Below are positions 43,923-51,356 of a stretch of 64,000 nucleotides of DNA, in pieces. The notes beneath the pieces are model-generated. The model had not been told where the DNA came from. It was given only the letters and a program-made list of their open reading frames with translations, and made no database searches. The stretch lies in NCBI GenBank assembly GCA_016235595.1, contig JACRJX010000039.1, forward strand, positions 62,001-126,000, in the 5' to 3' direction. The DNA is from Verrucomicrobiota bacterium (lineage in GTDB: Bacteria; Verrucomicrobiota; Verrucomicrobiia; CAIQCK01). Both the position numbers and the translations under genes were made by a program. The first letter of the stretch is position 1; each line of letters begins with the position of its first letter.

Positions 43923-44252
43923 ATGAAACCGTTGCAGTTCGTAAAACCGTGCTGGTGGTATCTCGTTGTCTCAATACCCCTGGCCGCAACCTGTCTCGTC
44001 TCGAATCGATATTTGGAACCAAAGTCCTACGAGTATAGTCTCGGTGGCCTGCGAAATAGCATCGTCCTAGGTGCCGTCAACTTTGCAGAACTGATTGGCC
44101 TTGTCGCGCTGGTAGGGGTCGCCATTTTCGTCTGTTCAGCCTTCAACACGAAGTTTCACAATGTCCGAGCGCAGAAGCTCTTTTCTGCCACAGCCCTGAT
44201 TCTGTACGGGTTATGGAGCCTCTTCATGGCCGTGTGGGTAATGCTAAAATAG
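43923..44252 (+). CDS. small three-helix membrane protein
   Basis: A 109-residue protein with three hydrophobic segments: WWYLVVSIPLAATCLV, FAELIGLVALVGVAIFVCSAF and LFSATALILYGLWSLFMAVWVML. The connecting loops are short. No Walker, zinc or cysteine motif is present and no family is recognised. It lies 60 bases after another small membrane protein on the same strand, in an AT-richer patch between the phospholipase gene and the sulfatase. Function unknown; possibly strain-specific. Confidence 0.65.
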   Translation: MKPLQFVKPCWWYLVVSIPLAATCLVSNRYLEPKSYEYSLGGLRNSIVLGAVNFAELIGLVALVGVAIFVCSAFNTKFHNVRAQKLFSATALILYGLWSLFMAVWVMLK

Positions 44253-44325
44253 ATACAAAGAAACCTAACGGCACGGGATCGGCTCAATAAAGATCTTGTG
44301 TTCGCCTAAATTTGCGAGAGATAGA

Positions 44326-44360
44326 ACCCAACCGGCTTTCAACTGCCGGTGATCCTGGGT
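44326..44360. terminator. nested hairpin between convergent small membrane protein and sulfatase genes
   Basis: ACCGGC - TTTCAACT - GCCGGT (44331-44350) is a perfect 6-bp stem, and ACCCA/TGGGT outside it adds a further 5 bp with a GATCC interruption. It sits in the 121-base gap between stops at 44252 and 44374 and would serve both directions. There is no long T-run. Confidence 0.45.
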
Positions 44361-44373
44361 CGTTTCATTTCCC

Positions 44374-45837
44374 TCACGGCGCATACCGCACCGTGCCGTT
44401 GGCGTCGGTGACGTAGTGCCACTTCTCGATGTATTTCGCGGCGGGCTGGAAATCGTCGTGGGTCTCGCGCAGCTTCCGCTGCAACAGCGCGTCGAGTTCC
44501 TTCTGCAACGCCGCCGACTGCGGGTCGTCGCAAAGATTCTTCATCTGATAGGGATCGGCCTGGTTGTCGAACAACAGCCACGGGCCGTCGAGTGAGCGGA
44601 CGTAGGTGTAACGCTCCGTGCGCACGCCGCGGTATTCGCGGCCGCCGCCCTTGCGCGTCCATTGGCCGAATGGCGCGTAGCAGGCGATGAGCGCCGCGCC
44701 GCCGCCGGGCGCCGGCCCGCCGCGCAGGTGTTTTGAGAAATCAAGTCCCTCAACCGTCTTCGGAATCTCCACGCCGCAGAGGCCCAGCAGCGTCGGCATG
44801 ATGTCCGGCGACGCAAACGGCGCGGCAATGACGCGCTCGCGCTCGCTGAGCTGCGGCCAATGGATGAGGAACGGCACGCGAATGGCCTCGTCGTAGGGCA
44901 CCTGCTTGTTGAACCGCCCGTGCGAGCCGAGCATGTCGCCGTGGTCGGAGGTGAAGACGAAGATCGTGTCGCGCTCGATGCCGGTTTCGCGCAGGGTGGC
45001 CCAGAGCTGGCCGAGACAATCGTCGAGCGCCGAGCAGTGGGCGTAGTAACCGGCCACTTTCTTCCGAACCGCCTCGGTGCCGTCGGGGACGTTGGGCTGG
45101 AGCTTGAGCTTGTCCGGCTGATACATGTCCGCGAACCGCTGTGGCGCGGTGAGGTAAGGATCGTGCGGCGGTCCCCACGAGAGCACGAGCAGGAACGGCC
45201 CCTGCCCCGCCTGCTCGCGGATGTAGCGTTGCGCCTCGCGCGTTTGCGCGGCGGCATCGTAGCCTTCCCACTGGAGCTTCGCGTCCCCGTCGGCATAGTA
45301 GAACGACTGGTTGTAGTTGTGCGTACATTCCAGCACCTTCCAAAACTCGAAGCCATGCCGGCGCTCGCGCGGGATGTAACTCGACCGTCCGTGGCCGTCC
45401 ACATGCCACTTGCCGATGTAACCGGTCCGGTAGCCCGCGCCGCGAAACGCCTGCGCGAGCGAGACGGCGTTGTTGTTGAGGCAGACATCGTTCAGGAACA
45501 CGCCATGAGTCAGCGGATACTGTCCCGTCAACAAGCTCCCGCGATACGGTGAACAGACGGGACAGGTGGACACGGCCATGCCGAAGCGGACGCTGCGGGT
45601 GGCAAGCTTGTCGAGCGTCGGCGTGCGCACGTTTGGATCGCCGGCAAAACCGGTTGCCTGTGCCCGCCACTGGTCGGCAAACACAAAGACGACGTTCGGC
45701 TTGCGCCCGGCATCGGCGGCTGGCGCATCCGGCACAAGCTGAAGCAACGCAAGCGCCGCAACGGCAACCGCACAAAGTCTTCGGAGATTTCCACGGCTGG
45801 GCCGCGGCAATGTTGAGAAAGCAAAAACAGTTTTCAT
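44374..45837 (-). CDS. secreted type I sulfatase
   Basis: ATG 45837 begins the export signal (MKTVFAFSTL, with a hydrophobic stretch to residue 37); upstream frame is open but not needed. The 487-residue sulfatase has the formylglycine motif CSPYRGSLLTG (Cys95-Arg99), calcium/metal ligands in VVFVFADQWRAQATG (Asp55) and FTSDHGDMLGSHG, and the DDPYLTAPQRFADMY-like substrate region. The motif Cys is oxidised to formylglycine by an FGE in the cytoplasm or periplasm. It hydrolyses sulfate esters of glycans, though which one is unknown. A small c-type cytochrome gene starts the same transcript, and a SUMF1-domain gene lies 4.7 kb further along. Confidence 0.94.
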   Translation of the reverse strand: MKTVFAFSTLPRPSRGNLRRLCAVAVAALALLQLVPDAPAADAGRKPNVVFVFADQWRAQATGFAGDPNVRTPTLDKLATRSVRFGMAVSTCPVCSPYRGSLLTGQYPLTHGVFLNDVCLNNNAVSLAQAFRGAGYRTGYIGKWHVDGHGRSSYIPRERRHGFEFWKVLECTHNYNQSFYYADGDAKLQWEGYDAAAQTREAQRYIREQAGQGPFLLVLSWGPPHDPYLTAPQRFADMYQPDKLKLQPNVPDGTEAVRKKVAGYYAHCSALDDCLGQLWATLRETGIERDTIFVFTSDHGDMLGSHGRFNKQVPYDEAIRVPFLIHWPQLSERERVIAAPFASPDIMPTLLGLCGVEIPKTVEGLDFSKHLRGGPAPGGGAALIACYAPFGQWTRKGGGREYRGVRTERYTYVRSLDGPWLLFDNQADPYQMKNLCDDPQSAALQKELDALLQRKLRETHDDFQPAAKYIEKWHYVTDANGTVRYAP

Positions 45838-45887
45838 GATGAACCCACGAAATCGGAAACAGCGGACAACCGCGCGTTTCCGGCCTG

Positions 45888-46169
45888 CTACCGCGTTTTT
45901 TTGGACTTGGCCGCTTCGCGCACACCCTTCAGATAGTCGGACAGGTCGCCGTATTCCTCGTTGTCGAGCCGCGCCTTGTCTTTCATCTTCCAGAGCCACC
46001 GCTTCCACGTCATGTCGTCGTAGATGGTGGGATCGAGATCCTTGTGGCAGCGGATGCAGCGGGCCTCATACAGCTTCTTGCCGGGCGGAGTCGCAGTCGC
46101 TTGCTCCGCCGCTTCGGCCACGGAAACGACAAACGCAGTGACCGCCGCCATGAAGATCAGCCGGGGCAA
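45888..46169 (-). CDS. small periplasmic cytochrome c-like protein (TTG start)
   Basis: A single CxxCH heme-attachment motif (CIRCHKDLDPT) in a protein of 93 residues. I set the start at the TTG at 46169, because it gives MPRLIFMAAVTAFVVSVAEA, a good signal peptide, and a GGAGGG ribosome site lies 12 bases before it. The ATG at 46151 would lose the positive residue and has no such site. The methionine in LWKMKDKARL may be the second heme ligand. Its gene starts the operon whose next gene is the sulfatase, 50 bases downstream. Similar small cytochromes are often found in verrucomicrobial/planctomycete secreted-enzyme loci. Electron partner unknown. Confidence 0.8.
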   Translation of the reverse strand: MPRLIFMAAVTAFVVSVAEAAEQATATPPGKKLYEARCIRCHKDLDPTIYDDMTWKRWLWKMKDKARLDNEEYGDLSDYLKGVREAAKSKKTR

Positions 46170-46312
46170 GGAACGGCCCAGCCCCTCCAACGCGCCTTGA
46201 TTTGTCCGCTGTGCTATCACAATGCAGTCTCTTAGTCTGTCCGCCACGATACGGCAAACCCTTTTTCGCTTGCGCGCCACCGCGGCCGGATTCAACCTCC
46301 AACCCTGCTGCC

Positions 46313-48013
46313 ATGAATACGACATTCTTCCGGTGCATCCTTCCCCTCATCACCTGCCTGGCTGTGACGAACTCCAACGCCGAGTGGCAAGTCTGGACCT
46401 GCCGCGACACAGTTCATGTGTTGCGCGACGAGCCGGCGGGCAAAACAAGCAACGCAACCCTCGCCGCCGCGCGCAACGAGTGGGAGAGCTTCCAGATTCT
46501 CGTACGTTCCGACGCGGCTGTGAAAGGTGTGAACGTCGAGCCGGGCGATCTGAAGGGGCCGCATGGCGCGGTGATCCGGGCTGCCGACGCGGTGTTGTAT
46601 CGCCAACACCAGCTTGAATTGACGTTGCCGAGTTATCGGAATGATCACTTCAAACCGGGCTGGTATCCCGATCCCCTGATTCCGTTCCGTCATCCGCTCA
46701 CGAAACAACCGCTCGGCGAGGGTCGGCTGAAGGCCGTTCCTTTCGACCTGCCCGCGAACGAGACGCATGGGTTCTGGGTGGACATCCTCGTGCCAGCGGA
46801 CGCCAAGCCCGGCAAGTATCGCGGCTCCTATCGGGTGACCGCCGAAGGCCGTGACGCAGTGAAGATCGCAGTGGAGCTGACGGTGTGGGACTTTGAGTTG
46901 CCGCGCGTGTCCACGCTCCAGACGGCGCTCGGCTCGCCGGCAGAGCGGATGCACGGCTACTACGCGAAACGCGCCAAAGCCGGCAAGGAATCAGAGCCGA
47001 AGGATTGGAATGCGGTGGAGGCACAGGTTGCCGATGAAGTCAGCCGCCATCGCATCAACGCGACGCCGCCATCCGCGCTGCTGACGCCGCAGAAGGAGAC
47101 TGACGGCTCGTATCGCTTCACCGCCGAACAGGTGAACGCGCTGCGAAAATTCGTGGACACCTACCATGTCAACGCTCTCCACACGCCGCATCCGCGCACC
47201 GCCGTCAAAGACCCCGAGGCCGAGCGAGACAAACTGCACGCATGGTTGAAGGCTTTCGACCGGATGGCTGCGGAGTTGAACCGGCCGTTCGTCACATTCT
47301 TCACCTACCTCAAAGACGAGCCAAACGACGAGGAGGAGTATCACTACGTTCAGAAATGGGGTCCGCCTATCCGCGCCGCCAAGTCGGTCGTCAAGGTCAT
47401 GGTCGTCGAGCAGACCAAGACGCAGAACGAAAAGTGGGGCAACCTATACGGCGCGATAGACATCTGGTGCCCGCTGTTCCCGCTGCACGATGAGGAAACC
47501 GCCGCGCAACGCCGCGCGCTCGGCGAGACCGTCTGGACCTACACGGCACTCTGCCAGCGCAACCCGACGCCGTGGTGGGAAATTGATTTCCCGCTGTTGA
47601 ACTACCGCGCGCCGTCGTGGATTGCGTGGCGTTACCACATGTGCGGTCTGCTCTACTGGGGCGGTATGTCGTATTGGTCGGGTGTCGAAGACCCGTGGAC
47701 CGATCCGAAGACGCTTGACCGCCGCAAGAACGGCAAAGGCCCGCTCTACCAGGGCGAAGGCACGCTGGTCTATCCCGGCCGTGCCGCCGGCTACGATGGC
47801 ATTGCGCCGAGCCTGCGGCTCAAGGCGCTGCGGGACAGCATCGAGGACTATGAATATCTCGCCATCCTCGAACGCGCAGGCCTGCGCGCCGAGGCGGAGA
47901 AGATTGTGCTGCCGATGGCTGAGTCGTGGTTCAAGTGGGAAACGAACGCCGCCGCCTACCACGCGGCCCGCGAGAAGCTGGCGGCGTTAATCATGAAAGC
48001 GAAGCGAAAATGA
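46313..48013 (+). CDS. secreted DUF4091 (GH123-like) glycoside hydrolase
   Basis: ATG 46313 is chosen as it begins a signal peptide (MNTTFFRCILPLITCLAVTNSNA), the open frame upstream being non-coding. The 566-residue protein has a beta-sandwich N-terminal region (LRDEPAGKTSNATLAAARNEWESFQILV), an entry loop with a long helix, and a TIM-like core with DELRK..., TYHVNALHTPHPRT, TFFTYLKDEPNDEEEYHYV (acidic residues at the right place for catalysis) and LYGAIDIWCPLF. SYWSGVEDPWTDP and SLRLKALRDSIEDYEYLAILERAG match the DUF4091 C-terminal part of GH123-type enzymes. The substrate is probably an N-acetylhexosamine-containing glycan. The carboxypeptidase gene overlaps its stop (ATGA). Confidence 0.88.
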   Translation: MNTTFFRCILPLITCLAVTNSNAEWQVWTCRDTVHVLRDEPAGKTSNATLAAARNEWESFQILVRSDAAVKGVNVEPGDLKGPHGAVIRAADAVLYRQHQLELTLPSYRNDHFKPGWYPDPLIPFRHPLTKQPLGEGRLKAVPFDLPANETHGFWVDILVPADAKPGKYRGSYRVTAEGRDAVKIAVELTVWDFELPRVSTLQTALGSPAERMHGYYAKRAKAGKESEPKDWNAVEAQVADEVSRHRINATPPSALLTPQKETDGSYRFTAEQVNALRKFVDTYHVNALHTPHPRTAVKDPEAERDKLHAWLKAFDRMAAELNRPFVTFFTYLKDEPNDEEEYHYVQKWGPPIRAAKSVVKVMVVEQTKTQNEKWGNLYGAIDIWCPLFPLHDEETAAQRRALGETVWTYTALCQRNPTPWWEIDFPLLNYRAPSWIAWRYHMCGLLYWGGMSYWSGVEDPWTDPKTLDRRKNGKGPLYQGEGTLVYPGRAAGYDGIAPSLRLKALRDSIEDYEYLAILERAGLRAEAEKIVLPMAESWFKWETNAAAYHAAREKLAALIMKAKRK

Positions 48014-49749
48014 GAATACTCGTCCGAACGGTCTTGTGCTGCGTTTTGCCGTGCATCCCGCAGTGGGTGTTTGCGCAGGAAATCCCCGCCGTGGCCGGCT
48101 GGCAAATGGCGGTGCCAACGCCGGGCACCCATCGCGTCTGCGTGGACCTGAGCGCGCCGCACACCGGCAAAGGCTGTGGTAAAATTGTCGGCACGTCTTC
48201 CGAGAAAGGCGCGCGCGGTTGTTTCATCCAGGAGTTCTACAAGAAGAACGCGGTCAAGGCCGGCCGGGCGTATCGCTATGCGATCAGTTATCGCACGGCA
48301 CCGCAGACGGAGGGCAACGGTTCATTCCTGATCGATTGCTACACCGCCGAGGGCGAGAAAAGCCACAAATCTCTCGTTTCCCAAAAGCTCGCCGCCAGCC
48401 CGGAATGGAAAACGGTGTCGGGCGAAGTGCTTGTTCCCGAAAAAGTCGTGCGCGTGCGGATGTTGCTATACCTGCACGGCAAGGGAACGATCTGGTTTGA
48501 TGACGCGGTTTTCAGCAACACGGCTGACGGCTCGCCAAATCTTTTGAAGAACGGCGAGTTGGAACCACCCGGTTCTTACATATTCGATCTCGTGCCTGAA
48601 AAGGGCGCGGGCCGCGTGAAGATGTCGGCCGATTTTGAAAATGGCACGCTCGGCAAGGTGAAGGAGATTGCGCCGGACGAGTTCTTCATCTATGCGTTTC
48701 CGCAGGACAAGCCGCACTCGCCATTTCTCTGGTTCCATTTCCTCGTCGAGGGTTGCGAGGGGCGCGAGGTTACGTTTCACGTCAACCCGGCGCCGTTTTC
48801 GCGCGACAAAACAAGTGGCAACGGCACGCGCCTGCCCGTGATGAGTTACGATGGGGACCACTGGACCGGCATCGAGAACAAGTCCTGGAACGATGACGGC
48901 ACGGTGTTGACGTTCAAGCAGCGGTTCACGCGTCCGCGCGCATGGGTGGCGTCGTTCTACCCGTTCACGGCGGAGCACATCTCGCGGTTCATCGCGCAAC
49001 AGCGAGGCAATCCGCACTTTTCGGCACGAGTGCTCGGCAAGACGAAACAAGGCCGCGACCTGCGGGCGTATGCAATCACGGACGCCGCCGTGCCCGAGGC
49101 CGACAAGCGCGTGATCATATTCACGACGCTCCAGCACAACCTCGAAACAACCGGAGCGATGGCGCAGGAAGGCATATGCCGGTTCCTTCTCTCCGACGAC
49201 CCGCGCGCCGCAAAGCTGCGCCGGGCATTTGTCTTCTACGTGGTGCCCCAGATAGACCCCGATGGTATCGCCACCGGCAACATGTATTGCCCGGTTGGCA
49301 ACCTGAACCGTCAGTGGGGTCTCGGCACGATGCCCGAGACGACCGCCGTCGAGAAGTTTGCCAGCGAACTGACCGCGCGCGGCAGGAAAATCGAGCTGTT
49401 CATGGATTTCCACGGCTGGTGCACGCCGGAGCGAACAACCGTATTCATGACCTACGGCAAAGAGATATGTGACGAGGCGACCGAGCGCGACGCGTTGCGG
49501 CTGGTGGAGACAATCAAGCCGAAACTCAGCGGCAAGGTTGCCACTACCGTCTGGCGGAAGCGCGTCCAGACGGTGACCAGCATCACCTCCGACGTGAGCC
49601 GGCTGGCGTCCGGCTGGCTGAAGTTCGAGGCCGGCGCGCGCCTGGCCTACTCGATCGAAATCTTTGGCGAAGGCGAATGCACGCAGGAGCAGTACCTCGC
49701 GTGGGGCCGGGCCTTCGCCGAAGGAATGGCGGAATTCTACGGATTCTGA
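48010..49749 (+). CDS. secreted M14 metallocarboxypeptidase of the CCP-like type with CBM
   Basis: ATG 48010 overlaps the preceding stop (ATGA) and starts a signal peptide (MRILVRTVLCCVLPCIPQWVFAQ). The 579-residue protein has a CBM4/9-like jelly-roll (about 25-190), then a beta-sandwich (DFENGTLGKVKEIAPDEFFIY, VTFHVNPAPFSRDK) and a zinc peptidase domain from about 335. Zinc ligands are His376 and Glu379 in LQHNLETTG and His468 in FMDFHGWCT; IDPDGIATGN and NLNRQW are the conserved arginine/asparagine region. The beta-sandwich plus FYPFTAEHI arrangement is that of the cytosolic carboxypeptidase (CCP/M14D) branch. It may trim peptides from glycoproteins or cell walls. Its secreted form with a CBM is unusual. 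Confidence 0.88.
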   Translation: MRILVRTVLCCVLPCIPQWVFAQEIPAVAGWQMAVPTPGTHRVCVDLSAPHTGKGCGKIVGTSSEKGARGCFIQEFYKKNAVKAGRAYRYAISYRTAPQTEGNGSFLIDCYTAEGEKSHKSLVSQKLAASPEWKTVSGEVLVPEKVVRVRMLLYLHGKGTIWFDDAVFSNTADGSPNLLKNGELEPPGSYIFDLVPEKGAGRVKMSADFENGTLGKVKEIAPDEFFIYAFPQDKPHSPFLWFHFLVEGCEGREVTFHVNPAPFSRDKTSGNGTRLPVMSYDGDHWTGIENKSWNDDGTVLTFKQRFTRPRAWVASFYPFTAEHISRFIAQQRGNPHFSARVLGKTKQGRDLRAYAITDAAVPEADKRVIIFTTLQHNLETTGAMAQEGICRFLLSDDPRAAKLRRAFVFYVVPQIDPDGIATGNMYCPVGNLNRQWGLGTMPETTAVEKFASELTARGRKIELFMDFHGWCTPERTTVFMTYGKEICDEATERDALRLVETIKPKLSGKVATTVWRKRVQTVTSITSDVSRLASGWLKFEAGARLAYSIEIFGEGECTQEQYLAWGRAFAEGMAEFYGF

Positions 49750-49788
49750 GGCGTGAAGAGTTCCATCCTGTGCGGCCGGCGCGTACGG

Positions 49789-49794
49789 CATAAT
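49789..49794 (+). promoter_or_regulatory. -10-like element for the 49806 gene
   Basis: CATAAT (49789-49794) lies 11 bases before the ATG at 49806 with no Shine-Dalgarno sequence between; TAATAA overlaps it. No convincing -35 was found 17 bases upstream. Another short-leader start. Confidence 0.35.
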
Positions 49795-49805
49795 AACGGG
49801 CCACC

Positions 49806-50480
49806 ATGAAACTCAAGGCCTGTTTTGCATTCGCGATCATCATCCTCTGCGCCCTAACTGCTTCAGCCGCCGAGAACCTTCCAAAGACGCTGATGACCGA
49901 GCGCGGCAAACTGCTTTACAGCGAAGACTTCGCCACGCTGGACACCAAGACCTGGCGCGTCGCCAAGGGCACGTGGGAAATCACCGCCGGCAGCCTCAAG
50001 GGCGTCGAGGTGAAGTCGGACAAGCATTCCGCCGTCATCCGCCGCCAGTTCCCATTCAAGAACGCCGTCATCCAGTTCGAGGTGCAGGTCAACGGCTGCA
50101 AGCAAACCACCTTCAGCATCAACGAAGCGAAAGCGCACCTCGCACGCGTGCTATTCACGCCGGCGGGTTTCGCAGCGCAAAAGGATGACCAGGATCACGA
50201 CGGTCCGGACAAGGCGATGCGGTTCGCAACCCTCGCGGTGCCGATGAAACCGGGCGAGTGGTACACGGTGGTCATTGAGTTCATGGACGAAGAAATGGCA
50301 ACCACCATGGACGGCAAAACCATCGTTGGCGCACATCCGGCACTCGGCAAGGAGAAGGCGAATTTCGGATTCACCGTCGCCGGCGAGTCATGCAGTTACC
50401 GCAACCTCCGCGTGTGGGAGGCGAAACCCAACCCGGCCTGGGAGCAAAACAAAAAGCAAATCCCCGCCGTAAAAAAGTAA
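49806..50480 (+). CDS. secreted concanavalin-like (DUF1080-type) protein
   Basis: A 224-residue precursor with a signal peptide (MKLKACFAFAIIILCALTASAA). The mature part begins LYSEDFATLDTKTWRVAKGTWEITAGSLKGVE, a typical opening of DUF1080/LamG-like jelly-rolls, and continues with VIQFEVQVNGCKQTTFSI and EWYTVVIEFMDEEMATTMDGKTIVG. No catalytic acids of glycosidases can be identified, and a binding or 3-keto-disaccharide-hydrolase-like role is equally possible. It is convergent with the SUMF1-domain gene (15 bases between stops), and likely belongs to the surrounding polysaccharide-degradation set. Confidence 0.83.
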   Translation: MKLKACFAFAIIILCALTASAAENLPKTLMTERGKLLYSEDFATLDTKTWRVAKGTWEITAGSLKGVEVKSDKHSAVIRRQFPFKNAVIQFEVQVNGCKQTTFSINEAKAHLARVLFTPAGFAAQKDDQDHDGPDKAMRFATLAVPMKPGEWYTVVIEFMDEEMATTMDGKTIVGAHPALGKEKANFGFTVAGESCSYRNLRVWEAKPNPAWEQNKKQIPAVKK

Positions 50481-50495
50481 TCCGCCGCGCCGGTC

Positions 50496-51353
50496 TTAAT
50501 TCCCGGCTGCGCTTTTCACGCAGCGGAAACCATACACGTCGTAGCCGAGACAGACATCGGGAAGGCCGGGAGCATCGGACGCGCGAAACCATGAGGCGCA
50601 TTTTTCCGGCGGGCTGTTCCAGTTTCCACCACGAATGACCCGCTTCTGGCCCTGGTCGGAGCCGCGAGGGTCTTTGGGCGGACTGTTCTTGTAAAAATCG
50701 GCGGCGTAGAAATCGTTGCACCACTCGCCGACGTTTCCGTGCATATCGTGGAGGCCCCACGCGTTTGCAGGTTTTCCGCCGACGGGATGCGTCTTCTTTT
50801 CCGAGTTGGCTTTGAACCAACCGTGCGACTTGAGTTGCGCCGCGTCATCGCCGAACGAATAAGCGGTCTGTGTGCCGGCGCGGCAGGCGTATTCCCATTC
50901 CGCCTCGGTCGGCAAGCGGTAGCCGTTTGCAGAGAAATCACACTGCCATGTCGTCTCGCTGTAGCAAGGCTTGAGATTCTCGGCGGCCGAGCGGGCGTTG
51001 CAGTATTTCACAGCCTGCGTCCAGCGCACCTGCTCGACCGGGTTGTTGTCGCCTTCGAACTTGGAGATGTTGACTCCCATCAGTTCTTCGTAGGACTTCT
51101 GCGCCACCTCGCGCGTGTCCATGTAGAACGCGCTGACGGAAACCTTGTGCGCGGGCTTTGCGTCGTCGCCCCCCTGCGCGCTGCCCATGGTGAACGTTCC
51201 CGCTGGAATCAGCGCCATCTCCGCGCCGCTCGGCGTCTTGACGATCTTGGGCGTATGGACCGGCTGTGGAGCATCCGCCTGTTGCTGTTGGCAGGAAAGC
51301 GTGAGGCTCACCGCTCCGATGATCAGGAAACAACCCAATGTCTTGTTTTTCAT
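50496..51353 (-). CDS. SUMF1/FGE-fold lipoprotein lacking one catalytic cysteine
   Basis: A 285-residue lipoprotein (LTLSCQQQQ, lipid attached at Cys21). The FGE-sulfatase domain spans about residues 43-280: EMALIPAGTFTMGS, YMDTREVAQKSYEELMG, NGYRLPTEAEWEYACRAG, HDMHGNVGEWCNDFY and KRVIRGGNWNSPPEKCASWFRAS. In true formylglycine-generating enzymes the RGGSxxCxxxxC motif has two cysteines. Here the first is Ser247 while Cys252 is retained, so copper-dependent formylglycine formation is doubtful and the protein could be a binding or scaffold variant. A type I sulfatase lies 5 kb away. It begins three bases before the next minus-strand gene's stop, suggesting an operon. Confidence 0.85.
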   Translation of the reverse strand: MKNKTLGCFLIIGAVSLTLSCQQQQADAPQPVHTPKIVKTPSGAEMALIPAGTFTMGSAQGGDDAKPAHKVSVSAFYMDTREVAQKSYEELMGVNISKFEGDNNPVEQVRWTQAVKYCNARSAAENLKPCYSETTWQCDFSANGYRLPTEAEWEYACRAGTQTAYSFGDDAAQLKSHGWFKANSEKKTHPVGGKPANAWGLHDMHGNVGEWCNDFYAADFYKNSPPKDPRGSDQGQKRVIRGGNWNSPPEKCASWFRASDAPGLPDVCLGYDVYGFRCVKSAAGN

Positions 51354-51356
51354 GTT

